A stretch of 64,000 bases of DNA from Taudactylus pleione (Eukaryota; Chordata; Amphibia; Anura; Myobatrachidae): assembly GCA_031769625.1 (NCBI GenBank), contig JAUIMM010000643.1, positions 1,925,501 to 1,989,500 on the forward strand, read 5' to 3'. The translations under genes and the position numbers were made by a program. This document shows positions 21,561-34,458 of the stretch, in pieces. The notes beneath the pieces are model-generated. The model ran no database searches and was not told the origin of the DNA. It saw only the letters and a list, made by a program, of their open reading frames with translations. Within the stretch, counting starts at the first letter, position 1; each line of letters starts with the position of its first letter.

Positions 21561-22367
21561 TATTTGCCAACATGCACCGTGGATTTTGTGTACACTCACA
21601 TCTTGTATACAGCGTATATAGTTGCAGAGGTTTTTTTTTTTTATAGCATTTGTAGTTGCCACATAAGGAGACACTCTGCCAAGGTACAAAAAACTATTTT
21701 TTGAAAGTATCTCTAGTAATTTATTCCAGACAGTATAATAATACTAACGATGAACCCTAGGTGCATTGTAAGTACTTTAATGCATTTTATTTTAATGAGA
21801 TTTTGTGATATTATTAAACAGTATATTAGAAAAAGTCAATCAGCATTTCCGTAATTTTAAATTTTTACTTGACAAAATGTCAGGAATTTCAGCCACCTGA
21901 GAGGACGATCTAAAACTGGCCTTATACGGGTTCATTCTACAAATGGAAGTTAGGCAATTTGACCATGCAGATAAGTGATCGATTCAGCCCTATGCATTAC
22001 AAGATCATGTCGTGAGGTTGGCACACTCCTGCATATAGCAGTAACTTGTGGTCGTCTTCTAAAAACACAAACATACCCAATCATTATTGCATCACACGGT
22101 TTGAATCAGCCATTGTAGCCACACTACCATAAAAGGCTAATTGCATCTCTTATTTTCCTTTCCTTCAACTTATGAGCAGGGCCCTCTTACGTCTGTTTAA
22201 TTTATATCTGGTCTCCTTTTAGCACTCTGCTTTTTTCTTATTATAAAGCACCATGATGTAGGTAGGTGCTATCTAAATGTTTGTCCAATATACTGCAGAG
22301 CTTGTGGCCAAACAGCAAGGCCTTGTTAATATTTCCCCTTCCATGTCACAATGTAACCTGTTCCTTA

Positions 22368-22544
<177 letters not shown>

Positions 22545-22634
22545 CTAGGGAAGGAGAAGATGAAATATGAATGGTACTGGAAAAAGCATGCTGGATCGTA
22601 GTATCATCATCACTAACAGTCAAGAAATATATAC

Positions 22635-22754
22635 CTGTTTGATCTGGCCTTTGAGCTGCTCCTCTGTGAGACCCAGGGACCTCATACCTCGAGCCCTGCT
22701 GGCAGCCTGCAGCTCTGCAACAGTGAGGTTGTCCACCCCTTCCTTTGAGATCAT
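22635..22754 (-). CDS. LETM2: LETM2 coding exon 6
   Basis: The 120-bp phase-0 exon encodes 40 residues, including ISKEGVDNLTVAELQAASRA and GMRSLGLTEEQL. This is the ELQAACRARGMR signature of the LETM1/LETM2 domain, which faces the matrix and has been linked to mitochondrial ribosome binding. The GMRSLGLTEEQL form matches LETM2 better than LETM1. The acceptor is GTCCACAG and the donor CAG followed by GTATAT. The upstream intron (22755-36318) is 13.6 kb, enlarged by an ERV, a DIRS element and a minisatellite. Confidence 0.96.
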
Positions 22755-23123
22755 CTGTGGACCAAGAGAAAGGAAATGGTGAATGGGCATACACTGAAAT
22801 TTATCCTAACCAGCTGAAATCGTAATAGTTATACAATTTAGTGCACCTCTAAAATCAATATGTGCTGCAGAATTAGTGTATGAAGGTGTGCGCCCTAAGA
22901 CCTCGAAATCAAGAATACATTTCCAAACATCCATTAACTCTAGAATATCATCTTAGTACTACTGTAGAAGCCATTTTGGAATAAGAAACCATTTTGTATG
23001 CCATGTATGCATGGAGGGAGGGTGCACAGGACAGGATGGAGTTAATTCATTGTAAAGACCCTGTTATAAGTGCACAGAAAAGCATATGTACATATATGGT
23101 AAGGTATGCGATTCCAATGTTTA

Positions 23124-23330
23124 AAACAAGAGATATGGTAAGAACTTACCTTTGTTATCTCTGTTTCTACGAAGTCCATAGGGTCCACAGGGTTGACCTT
23201 GGGGTATAGGTTGGGAACCAAATCCGGGCACCACGCAGTTAAAGCTTTTAGCTCCCAGGATGCACTTGGGTCCACTCTCCCTATAACCCCACCCCCCAGC
23301 CAGAGGCACCTCAGTTTGTAAGTAGCCAAA
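23124..23330. repeat. DIRS element 3 right terminal repeat
   Basis: It starts ACAAGAGATATGGTAAGAAC, and its outer 60-70 bases are identical or nearly so to those of element 2. It is a perfect reverse complement, as read by eye, of the first half of the internal complementary region near 23458-23525. Confidence 0.87.
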
Positions 23331-23454
23331 GGCCGGAGGAGGAGAGAAAAAGAGAGAGAAAACTGGAACACTCTAGAACCATACTCACAGAAAAGGAGAC
23401 GGGAAACCGGTGACCAGTAACACAGCCCATATGAAGCCAGGTGCGTCAGGGTGG

Positions 23455-23580
23455 GCACCCTGTGGACCCTATGGACTTCGTAGAAACAGAGATAACAAAG
23501 GTAAGTTCTTACCATATCTCTTGTTTTCTACTTCAGGGTCCATAGGGGGTCCACAGGGTTGACCTTGGGGATGTCCCAAA
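23455..23580. repeat. DIRS element 3 internal complementary region
   Basis: It joins the complement of the right end to the complement of the left end, as in element 2, with TTGTTTTCTACTTCAGGGTC at the junction. The left-end half matches the repeat ending at 28940. Confidence 0.85.
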
Positions 23581-23599
23581 GCAGTTCAACCAAGGGTGG

Positions 23600-24570
23600 G
23601 GACGCTCCTGTGCTGAGAGGAGAATCAGTCGCCAAAAAGGAAGCATCCTGAGAGGCAAAGGAAACCAATGCCTAGAACCTTAAAAAGGTATGGACAGAAG
23701 ACCACGTGGACACCTAGTAAGGCAAAACAGCCGAGGCGCTACAACGAGCCGCCCACGAGGGTTACATGGCCCGAGAAAAAACAAGCCTCAACGACAGAAA
23801 TGCCTACCCATGGGTAGGTCCCTGAGGAAGACATACGAGGCCATCCAGCCAACATTTCATTATAGGCCGGCCATCGTTTCCTGTGAAAACCAGAAACCGC
23901 AGACCACCAATAAGGAGTCCGAATACCATAAGGAACTTGAACAGATCATATAAAGCCAAAGAGGCCGGACCACAGTCAATGAGGCCACACCAGCCGAGAA
24001 GACTGCTGACTGAATGGCCGTACCATAAGTTCCAGAACAATATGGAACCTAAAAACCACTCTAAGAAGAAATACAGGGCGAGAGCAACTCACACCCTGAC
24101 ATGATGCCCTCCAGAAGAGGGAGCCACATGAGAACGCTCCCAATTCAGACACTCTCCTGGTTGATTTAAACACACTGAGAGAGAGAGAGCTTAAACAATA
24201 GACCATGTAATGGCTATCACAACCAGCGGTTCCATTGACTGTCCCCGGAGGGAACAAAGAACCACTACTAACTCCCCAGGAGTCCCTAGGGAGGACAAGT
24301 GGAGGCATAATCCAGAAAACACTCCAAAGGATGAACTGGATACCAGAGCGGAGCAATTCCATATCTTAACCATACCGACAGTGTAGAGATCCGCACTGTC
24401 AGGAAGGCCAGGCCAAGGGTGAAACCCAAGCCAGCCGGAAGGAATGCCAGAATATCTGAAAATCCTGGACACCGGAGGATCGTATCGACAGGTACGATAC
24501 CATAAGAATTATGTAAGCCACAGTCCGTGGCAGATCCCAGCAAAGTCTGGCCTATCTGCTCTAAACATCT
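23600..24570 (-). pseudogene. DIRS element 3 tyrosine recombinase remnant
   Basis: Short frames keep the order of the element 2 recombinase: an ILAFLPAGLGFTLGLAFLTVRISTLSVW piece (about 24420) like the core-binding part, and an STRRVSELGAFSC piece (about 24170) holding the first arginine region. The many stops and indels rule out function. Confidence 0.7.
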
Positions 24571-26280
24571 CAACGAAGACAGAGCCAGGGAAGCCCTAGG
24601 ACCACAGTAGGGGCGCAGTCAAAGACAAACGATGCAGGTCCAGGGAAAAACAAGGACCCTGAGACAACAGGTCCAGATAGTGAAGCAGTAGGAACGGAGT
24701 ATCGATGAGGAGACTCCGAAAATCTTAGTACCAGTGATGTCTGGGACGAACTGGAGCCCCCAGAAGGAAAGCCCCTCCGTCTCGAATTAAATTTCCGAAG
24801 ACCTCGAGGAAGAAGGGAGACCGGAGGACACAGGTACACAAAGTGGAAGGACCACTTCACTGACAAAGAGTCACTGAAGGTAGCTTCAGTACCCCTGGAG
24901 CTGGACTGTAACACCGGTAATGTGTGATCAAGTCAGAAGGCCATGAGGATCAATCCCCTCAGGGAGGCCCCCTCTGCTCACCAGGAGTTGAAACCTCTCT
25001 TGGAGAAGAGACTAGTCCCCGGGATGCACGTCGCGACGGCTGAGGAAGCCCGCTTCCCAATGGAGAGCTCCGGGAATAAACACTGCAGAGTTGGCCAGGA
25101 GAAGACCCTTGGACTATGTCAGAATGGATGACATACCTGACATTGCCACCCAACTACCAGTGTTGCCTAGATGGAAGTCACTGTTGTGACACTGTCGGAC
25201 TGAACCTATTCAGGTTTACCGTGACATATGGGTTAGGCCAGAGTGAAGGTCCAAGACAGCCTAAAGTATCAACAAGTTAAGTGGCAGGGCAGAAACGACA
25301 GACGTCCAACTGCCCCGAAACGAATGCGGACCAGACACTGTCTGTAGCAAAGAACACCCTGGATGAGATGGCCATAGCCACCCGGACAGAGACCAACTCG
25401 CCTCCGGAGAAAGTATCATCGTTCGAACAGCGATCCGATGGGAAAAACTCGATCCATCTGGAGGGGAGTCAATTATGGCAAGGCCTGGAATGGAACTGAG
25501 CACATTCCACCCTACCAAAAGGTAGACACTCTGGTAGACCGCGCATCACAAAGAGTAATGACATATGTCGAATGCGTAGATATCCGCACACTCCAAGTTG
25601 AAGAGTGGAGATCTTGTCTTACGCCAGAAAAATTCTCAGAGTCTGAGAATCCAGCAGTGCTCCCAGATGAAGAAAACCCTGTGAGGGATGTAGGGAGGAC
25701 TTTTTCTCCGTTGACTAATTATCTGTGCCGAGAAGAAGCCACGGTTATCCTGACCTGGCGGTAAAGTACCTTGGTGATCCTGCTAAAAGCAGGAGACCGT
25801 ACAGAGAAAGGAGCATTCGGATACCCTGAACAGGTGAACTGTCAGAAAATCCATAAGGCTGGTAAACCCCGGTGGAGTTGAGGACAGTCCCAAAAGGCAG
25901 AGCCCGAAACTTACAAGTGTTGCTGTGGCACAGCAAACCTGAACCCATGCTGATGAGAGGGCTCTGTACGTACCCGTAGGTACGTATCCTGAATACTCAG
26001 ATATACCCTAAAATCCCCAGGTTCCAAACGTCGGATGATGGAGCATGGACGATTCCACCTGAGTCCAGGCACCGTTGGAATCTGATTCAGGGATTTGAGA
26101 CAGAGTATAGGCAAATGAGGACCAGTCGGTCACCGCCCCAGAAAGAAAGTAGAACAACCAGTCCCTCACTGAGATAGTGAGGTTGGCCGAAATAGCTCTG
26201 CTTACTACAAAGACTGTATAGCTTTCTGGGATTGTAAGGCCCTGATCAGGTCTGAAGAAGGGCCCGTGTAACAATGCCTG
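24570..26280 (-). pseudogene. DIRS element 3 RT/RNase H remnant
   Basis: Recognisable pieces in the right order include DSLSVKWSFHFVYL and PPVSLLPRGLRKF (about 24830, the C-terminal domain), a CKFRALPFGT piece (about 25910) and a LEPGDFRVYLSIQDTYLRV piece (about 26020, first catalytic region). All are broken by stops. Confidence 0.7.
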
Positions 26281-26499
26281 TGAGGAGGCTGCCTGAGCAA
26301 TGAGAGGCCGTTGAGAATCAGTACCTCACTCTGGAAATTCCCCAGATGTAGACCTGTCCCGTCAGGCTGAGGGTATATCCTCAGGTGTAGAAACAGGGTC
26401 GTCCGGAAGTCCAGGACTGCTCGGTACTGGATATGGTGGCCCCCATGGAGGCCGACAGCCTAGGAAAAAACAGGCCTTTAGGCTGACCCTGAGGACAAA

Positions 26500-27310
26500 A
26501 AGACAGAGTTAGTCCGAATGTAGTGGGAGTAGCTAAAGACGGTATCTCCCCATTAGTGATACTGCCAATGATGCAACGATCTTGTCAAGGTCAGGACCAA
26601 ACAAGATCTTTCCCATGGAAGGAGTGTGCACCTCTGCTTTCCCATAACGCAGCCATAGGGTACTGCGGCGGATACAGACGCCGCCGAAACCCTGAAAGTT
26701 AGAAGACCGGCATCCCATGAGGTAATCCCACATATGACCACTGCATATTTTATGTGAGCGGCAAAAGATATTTGAACCTCAGACGTGTTGGAGGCGAAAA
26801 ACGTCACAAAAGCATCACCATGCGATGGCCATTGTAGGACGGGCAACAGGCCCTGAAAACGAGTACATTGATTTCAGGCAAAGTTACCACCTACGGATCC
26901 GTAAAATCCGTCCAGGCCGGGATGGGAGGCGTATTAATGCCTGTAACCCGATGATTAACATACAAATCCATCCCAGAAGGGGATTTCCATTACTTGTGAG
27001 GACCTTCAGGGAATGGGAAACAGGAGGCCTTTGTGACTCCTCGTATCTGGCGACAGCCAGACTCCCGCTATGAGATCCACCCGCTGGGCAGAAAACGGGA
27101 GATGTATGATACAGGTGCAGGATCGACATTCTCTATATCCAGAATGAACCTGGCTACCAGCCCCAAAGCAGGGATAATAATACTTGAAATCGGCTCCCCC
27201 CATGTGAGAGGGAAAGAGCCGAATATACCATCCAGTTCACGGCAGAGCCACTGGTCAGTAACCACAGGGCGTATATCACGCCAATTAGTATTTCGTATAA
27301 AACGACATCC
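26500..27310 (-). pseudogene. DIRS element 3 gag remnant
   Basis: An ILFGPDLDKIVASLA piece near 26600 matches the LFGPDLDKIVDTLA piece of element 2 gag, and a PVSHSLKVLTSNGNP piece near 27000 lies in the corresponding place. It is heavily damaged. Confidence 0.65.
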
Positions 27311-28749
27311 ACCAGGGTGGCCATTGTGGTAATCCCTGCAAGGGGAATGACAGACCGATGTGGTATCGGAGGTAATTCATGTACTGTGAAAAACCCCGGC
27401 GGGGAGCGACAGTCTGTTGCACAGGGGTAAATTGCAAGAAATTGCGAGATACCCCGAGTTCAAAAGGGCAGTATGGTGAAGTAACTCCAAGCGAGTGACG
27501 ACAATGGGGCCCGCCCGGCGATCCTCAAAGGAGAGGATCCTGAGAAATAAACTGCCCTTTAAGGGGGTCGTGCAAGGGGCCCCGCACCAGATGGTGCCGC
27601 ATACATAAACCTTTCTGAGTTAAAATCCTCCGCACTAATTCCTGCAGGCTATGACTTGCAGGATAGCAATAATGGGTGTAGTATCGTGTGCAATCTCCTG
27701 GTCAGATATATCTGACTATCTTGACGGAAATATTAAGCAGCGCCATACCGGTCCTGACTGACGCTAAGATTAGCTGCAGGGACCCATTATCAGCGTATGC
27801 AACTCACAGTTCCATCTAAAATATGGCAACGTGCAGCACGCAACAGTATGTGACAAACCTCACAGATATTAACAAATATATATATGTGAGGTCTCAGAAC
27901 CACCCCAGGTACACCTGTATTAGGGCAGATAAAGAAAAGGGATAGATATACACTGACAGGTGAGAGAAAAAGCAGACAGGCAGCACTAGCATAAGTCACA
28001 TACAATGCAGAAAAATATATATACATACATAAGCATGACATATAATATACTGCACAATGTCGCTACATTCAACTGCCCAGATTCAGTGTCTGGGAAGGCT
28101 ATAGCGCTGTGTACACTCACCCAAAATGGTCAGGTACGCAGGGGGACTGGGCTCACTGACATCCTAAGAGTTCTGCAGCACCACAGAGAGAAAATGGCCA
28201 CTGGAGACCTCAGAAGTAGCGTGGCCCGCGGAGGAAGCAGCTCAGCGATGCCAGACTGTATTATTGAAAGGCGCGCTGAGCTGAGGGGAGGAGCCGCTAG
28301 ACAGGGAAGGCTTCCTCCCCTGGCTAGCAATTAACCCCCCGGGATGCCGGCTCCCGCTGCCGCTATAATCCCTGGTGGGCTGTGGACACGCGGGGTATGC
28401 CTCCATGGAGGGGGAGCCCGCCGCCACCGCTAGCGCCTCCGGTCTGTCCCCAGAGACCGGAGGCATAAGGCTGCATATTCACACGTGGATCACCGCAAGC
28501 GGTGACCACGCGACTTACCTGTCCCCGTCGATCCGGCAGCAGCCCAGGGATTCCTCCAGAGCCCGGCTAGTACAGACTCTGGGGTCCCGCTGCGATCCCC
28601 AGATCTGTACTGGCGTCGCAGCGCCGGCGGGGTGTAGGAGCGGCAGCTCAGACGTCCATTGGACAGTCTGATGCTGCCGCTCTGAAGAGTAGTAAAAAAT
28701 AATAAAATAAAACTCTTTTAAGCCTAGGGGCTGCTAAGCAGCCCCCCTG

Positions 28750-28940
28750 CAGTAACGGTGACCCAACTCCGGCCGGGCACCAACTTAAACTGAGGTGCCT
28801 CTGGCTGGGGGGTGGGGTTATAGGGAGAGTGGACCCAAGTGCATCCTGGGAGCTAAAAGCTTTAACTGCGTGGTGCCCGGATTTGGTTCCCAACCTATAC
28901 CCCAAGGTCAACCCTGTGGACCCCCTATGGACCCTGAAGT
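28750..28940. repeat. DIRS element 3 left terminal repeat
   Basis: This is an inverted copy of the right repeat with a TATACCCCAAGGTCAACCC block, ending GGACCCTGAAGTAG at 28940. It is followed immediately by AAACAGAGC of the LTR. Confidence 0.86.
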
Positions 28941-31900
28941 AGAAACAGAGCTATAGTCTCACTGCAGATAATGAATGCCAGATGTGTTAGACGGAACTTA
29001 TAAATGTGGGCTGTTCTGTTAAAATAAAGCAGAGAGATGGAGATGCTTGTGGTGCATACAGTTGTGTCCCGTGTCTCCTTATTTACACACATGATCATAT
29101 GTAGCCTTTAGCAAACAAGACTCTGAGGGTGACCAATAAAGGACTGATTCACTGGCCATAGCTAGTGAGGAGATTTGACAACATGGAGATTCCCACTGAG
29201 ACGCCCAGCAGTGTTGACTACCACAGGACGGAGCATGTGAGATCGTGCTCTGGGGACAGAGTTGCCAGGACAATTTCACGGGTGAGTAAACACAAATGTT
29301 CTGGTCTCCTGGTAGCTGTGTCTCCATTGCAGTTGATGTTCTGTCCTGCTGGAATCAATCCTTGGGTAATTATTGGTCACCCTAAAGGTGTTGTTATTTA
29401 AACATGTTATAATCTGTTATATGTTCAGTGAATGATAGGTGAATGTTTAAAGTCTTGTTTGTCTGTTTGTTATATACCAAACATGTCCTAATTGAGTTTT
29501 TAGAGTAACTTTGATTTAGCCACTGATTTAACTTTAGAAGAGAGCCCCACACAGTGATTTGTTTATGAAATAGAATAATGCCATGAAATTGCATTACATT
29601 TAGAAAGGTACACCAGATGGGTATTAGGATTGGATACATTTACAGAAATGTGTGTTCATGTATTAGTGTCTGAAGGAACAGAAAGGGAGAGAGACCTTGT
29701 CAGACAGTGTGTTCAGAAATAGGAGGAACGTTACATCCAGTCAATAGTGTTAATAACTGAGGCAGGAAAAGTCAGTGCGTGGATGTGCCTATAGATAAAC
29801 ATTTGATGTTCCTGTGCACAAGGAATAATCACAGGGCCATTTGGCCTGATACTTGAGTCATAAGGGACTTTGACTCAGCTATACGAGGGACTGTTATAGC
29901 ATTGGAAAACGGCGATAGTAAGCCGGTGCCTGAGAGTTATGACACTCAGGTGATAAAGAAGCTTTATGGGAATCATAAAGCAGGATATTTGATGAATGTT
30001 TAAAAAAGCTGACATCCATAGACTGACTGGTTTAAACCTCACAAAATGAGATATGAGAAGCAGAAGTTAATAAATATAACCTAGATGACACACTGAAATG
30101 TCTGATTGAGAAATTTAATAAACGTGAATAAGAAAATAGAAATGACCCCCAGATGCCCACTTACTTAATTATCACTGAAGAGGAATGTTGTGTTTTTTTT
30201 ATATAACTAGTGTTTTGTTTGTTTTGTTTTTCTTTTCTTCTCAAAATGTATATTTCATTTGTATTGTGAAGGTGTGCTGTGATAGAGGTGCTTTGCTGAT
30301 GACAATGGAATGCAGGATGTCACAGAAAATGGCTGCCGTGCTGTAACTGAATGTTTGCTTGTGAATGAAATGGGCCCATGTGTATGTGATAAAAGAGAGT
30401 CGAGTGAACTTGAGAAAGTAGAGTTGGTTGGAACAATTGTGTTGATCAGATGTGATGTGTGAATGATTGTGCTTAGTGAAGGTGTACTAGGGAATTGTGG
30501 AGAAGTTGTGCAGGAATTGAAAGGGTTAATGTGAGTGAATTGCCATTTTTTCATGGGGAAGCCCATAAATAAAAAATGTGCATTGCAAGATTGGAAAAAG
30601 GATTGATGTTGACTGCATTAGTAACAAAATGATTTGTTTGATATTTTCTATATTTTTTCTGTAACTTGCGAGATCAAAAGATTGCAGAGCCATATTGTAA
30701 TTCTAAAAGAAACAGTAATTATTTTTGATTGCTGCAGAAGGGATTAATAATAGTAAAAGTGATGTAAAATTTCCCTAACAAAATGTTTTATCAGTTCATG
30801 ATTTCTTTAAACTGCTGAATGAAGTATGATTACAAATCTAAGAATATAGGTAGAATAGGGGCTGTTTAGATATGACTGGAATGAATTAATTAGAAGGAGC
30901 CACAGGAATGCATATTGCCAATACAGTTGCGCAGGTCAAGTAAGCTTTAAATGAAAAGGAAAATATCCAATAATCCACTCCAGATGTTCCAAGTTCTGGA
31001 GTGTAAGGGAATGTGGTAATATACCTGTTATAGAAGAGAAATTATCCTCAGTTGTATAATATCATGAGAAACTGTTAAAAAAAGACATATATTAAGTGAT
31101 TGATAGGTACTTTCACCCTTGGAAATGTCAGGATGTTGAAACTTTATTTTGTTTACAGGCATGTAACTAGAATTACACTGACACTACTTAAAACATGCCA
31201 GACGTTTTTTTGTATGCTTCTAACTGATCTGGTTAAGATACTCAGATCAATATTGAAGATTAGGATTAAGTAAAGTAAACAGAAATAATCCTTGGTCCAA
31301 AACCCCAGCCTGGCTTGACCAAGAGGGTGTGTCTGGACCCCAAGGGGGGGGGGGGAGGGAAAAAGTCATACAAAAAGTGCCTGTACTAAAGATATTTAAA
31401 CAATTGAGAGGATTTTTAGGTTTTATTGTATATTGTATTGTAATTAAAAGGTGATAGACAGCAGGAATTTAAAAGTAACTTAGTTCTTGTGTTAACTCTG
31501 CTATATTACAGCAGTTAGTTAAGATTGAATCCAGATGTCACTTCGTTTCTCATGTATTCAAGAGGAGGGAGGATATGTACTGTGGGGGATGATGCTGGCA
31601 TATGAGAGAAGATCCAGCAGCACAGCATATGCAAATTGGGAGGATCTGAGCTGTTCTCAGTCTGCACATCCCTAATGCAAATACTATATGTAGTTCAGCT
31701 AGCAACCACAGGGGACTAGTGAGACACAGGAAGATGAAAATTATGATTACTTTTTTTTTATTTTTCATCTTTCTTTAATGATGATGATTGTTTTGAATTA
31801 ATGAAATCTTTTTCGATAGGTCATTTTATTGTAAATTATAGTTAGATTATACATAGTTTGTATTAGATTTTTTGTTTGCTGCTTTTCAAATGCCGACAAA

Positions 31901-32519
31901 TTTAGTTTTAAGTAAAGGTCAAAAGCACATATCAGAGAACATACCCCAGAAGAGGAACTGCTCCAGCAAACCAAGTTGGCCAAACAGGCTACAGTAATAT
32001 ACCTACCTGATATTTTGATATTGACGACCAGAAACAGCAGAAACATTAAACCTGATTTTGTTAAAAGTTGCAGTTACAGGTTCCTCAGAAGTATAACTTG
32101 GAAATGACTATGGTCATGACTTCGGGTGATGGATGGATGGTTGAGCACCACCTCTGTCTGCCACGTGCACTATTCTCAGTTTGATCCCAAATACTTCATG
32201 GAAGCACTCATCAGTTTAGAGATGCTATGGTAAAAATAGCCAAGAACCACTGGATAGCCCCAGGCTTCAGTTAGGCTGCATAAACCTATCCCTAATCATT
32301 GCACAGCTCAGGAAAAGTGATCAAGGTACTAGAAGAAGAAAGAAAGGAGTACCTCACAGATGTTATTCCTTCCAGAAACGAAAGATTGATTTTATATAGT
32401 TGGTTATGTCCTGTGCTCAAACCTGTTGTCAAATTGACTATGGTCTTGCAAGGTAGCAAACACAATAGAAACAATAGGAACAATAGGAAAAAAGGAAAAT
32501 AAATGACAGAAGTAATTCG

Positions 32520-33080
32520 TACATGTGAAGTACTTGAGGTAATAGAGAGTGACAAAGGTACACATTTTATTAAAAATATTTTTAGAATGTATCTTGGAGA
32601 ATCTGAGAATAAATAGGACCAAAAGCAATGATATAGTGTAAAGACTGAATTATACAGTCAAATGAAAAGTTTGTTAGAATGTTTATTTTTTAATATGGTT
32701 GTTAGTCAAGAACATTCCCAGTGTGAAACGTAGGATGATAGCTTATAGAATACTATTTATTATAGCTGCTAGAAGATGTGATTTCCTACAAGTGTTACAA
32801 TATGAGCATAGTAACTTGATTCAATATGTGATGCATATATAATAGAAACTAACCAAAGTCCACCACCAGGTGTTCTCTTATGTTCTAGTTCCCAATTCAA
32901 TTGCAGCACCAACACACTGCAACCAGGTGATTGGGTCGTGATAAAGAAGCATCTAAGGAAAAGTCCTAGGACCCAGTTACAAGGTCCTTATTAAGTTCTC
33001 CTAACTACTCCGATGGCAGTAAAGGCGGCAGAAAAGAAAATTTGGATTCGCCTCACACTGCAAGATCATTATATAAGGGG
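32520..33080 (+). pseudogene. pol: ERV2 integrase remnant
   Basis: IESDKGTHF at about 32545 marks the second catalytic aspartate. Near 32920-33060 a PGDWVVIKKHLRKSPR piece followed by a VLLTTPMAVK piece is characteristic of the C-terminal domain of gamma-type retroviral integrases. Stops between these pieces show it is dead. Confidence 0.8.
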
Positions 33081-33179
33081 AGTTGGAGTAATCTGAAGTT
33101 ATGAATTGATATATGTTGCTAGGCCTTAAGCCAGACAAAGGCTAGTAAGGATGTACTGTATACTATGATTCGTTCTGGT

Positions 33180-33590
33180 TATAGTTTTGTTTCTAGTTTT
33201 ATCAATACCCAGACCTAGTGTAAAGAATGGTCACATTATAGAAGTTTTAGCCAGACTATGTAATACTGTTACAGATGAAATATTTGATGTGTTTGAAATA
33301 ATTACGAATTAATTGAAATTCCAGGTGAAGGTTTTGGGACAGTTTAGGCTGATCCTTGAGTATCTCACAGCTACACAGGGAAGTATGTGTAAAATAGTGA
33401 GACCTGTTTGCTGTAATTATATAGCTGATAATTTATCTGACCCAATATATGTACACTTAGAGGAAGTTAAGAAATTGAATGACCAGTTTAGGAAGATACA
33501 TAATGATCCAGAGTATAATATTGATAGTAATGGATGGTTTACACGGTTGAATATGTCAAGTTGGTTCAAGGGAACAGAAGAATAGTTTTC
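33180..33590 (+). pseudogene. env: ERV2 envelope remnant, transmembrane subunit only
   Basis: A frame at 33313-33582 contains an LEYLTATQGSMC helix followed by a CX6CC motif (CKIVRPVCC), the hallmark of gamma-type transmembrane subunits. A hydrophobic leader-like piece lies upstream (about 33165-33215), and the expected surface subunit of several hundred residues between them is absent. The gene is therefore deleted as well as broken. Confidence 0.78.
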
Positions 33591-34060
33591 AGGTATTTTC
33601 ATGTTAATAGCTAAAGGATTGAAATTACTAGTCATCTACATGATTGTCAGGATAGATATATGGCTGATAAGGAAAATACTTACACTTGATTACTGTTCTA
33701 GGTTTAAAGCGTCTAAAGAAATGTCAAAGACAACTATGATCCTGCTACATGGACATACCCAGAACTTTTGTGCAATTTGAAAGACAAGAGAACCATTGCT
33801 TTGCAGAGACTTATGTGAACAATGTATGGAACTAATTGAAGGCTTTTACAAGAATACGGATGAAAAGAAGATACAGGACTATAGGAACTGAGGGACTCAT
33901 CGCCTATGTGGTCTTGAATGGGCACTGCCCCATGCAGCTACCTCGTTAGGAGGGATAACTTGTTGTGTGAAGTAGGGACCAGCTACATAGGGGGTGGGCC
34001 ATGGCTAGGTAAGCTAGAAAGACAATAGTATGTAAAATTTGAATCAAAAGGGGGGGAATA

Positions 34061-34458
34061 TGTAGAAGCCATTTTGGAATAAGAATCTATTTTGTATGCC
34101 ATGTATGCATGGAGGGAGGGTGCACAGGACAGGATGGAGTTAATTCATTGTACAGACCCTGTTATAAGTGCACAGAAAAGCATATGTACATATATGGTAA
34201 GGTATACGATTCCAATGTTTAAACAGAGCTATAGTCTCACTGCAGATAATGAATGCCAAATGTGTTAGACGGAACTTAGAAATGTGGGCTGTTCTGTTAA
34301 AATAAAGCAGAGAGATGGAGATGCTTGTGGTGCATACAGTTGTGTCCCGTGTCTCCTTATTTACACACATGACCATATGTAAGCTTTAGCAAACAAGACT
34401 CTGAGGGTGACCAATAAAGGACTGATTCACTGGCCAAAGCTAGTGAGGAGATTTGACA
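34061..34458 (+). repeat. ERV2 3' LTR
   Basis: This uninterrupted 398-bp LTR runs from TGTAGAAGCC to GGAGATTTGACA. It contains AATAAA at about 34300 and 34414. It preserves the empty DIRS target CCAATGTTTAAACAGAGC at about 34213-34230. The bases after it are GTACCTA and the bases before the 5' LTR are GTACTAC, so a target duplication is suggestive but not clean. Confidence 0.93.

Larger units (their letters stand above)
23124..28940 (-). mobile_element. DIRS element 3, coding-dead, inserted in the ERV2 5' LTR
   Basis: The layout is the same as element 2 and the termini belong to the same family: right repeat 23124-23330, internal complementary region about 23455-23580, recombinase remnant about 23600-24570, RT remnant about 24570-26280, gag remnant about 26500-27300, leader 27830-28750 and left repeat about 28750-28940. 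No frame longer than about 115 codons survives, yet the ends look undamaged. It lies on the minus strand. Confidence 0.9.
22963..29180 (+). repeat. ERV2 5' LTR, split by DIRS element 3
   Basis: The LTR begins TGTAGAAGCCATTTTGG at 22963, runs to 23123, and resumes after the DIRS insertion at about 28941, ending GGAGATTTGACA at 29180. Together the two parts match the 3' LTR (34061-34458), with about ten substitutions over 398 bp by my count. AATAAA motifs lie in the second part (about 29022 and 29136). TGG at 29184, just inside, is a candidate start of a primer-binding site, but I could not assign the tRNA. Confidence 0.9.
29181..34060 (+). mobile_element. ERV2 internal region, strongly degraded and deleted
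   Basis: It follows the 5' LTR and ends in the polypurine tract AAAAGGGGGGG at about 34047-34057. A GTGAGT at about 29282 could be an ancestral splice donor. No gag could be recognised in 29400-31300. Pol survives as an RT thumb trace (an LRGFLGFI-like piece at about 31400), an integrase trace (IESDKGTHF at about 32545) and the integrase C-terminus. Env follows directly. At about 4.9 kb it is far shorter than a full provirus interior. Confidence 0.82.

Noticed and set aside
20659..21621. Leucine- and tyrosine-rich repetitive ORFs
   Set aside because: They are translations of the 33-bp minisatellite, with no sign of a gene.
31556..31680. hAT MITE ending CTGCACATCCCTA
   Set aside because: The right-end string matches the hAT MITE terminus at 15859-16009, but no matching left end or 8-bp duplication was found.
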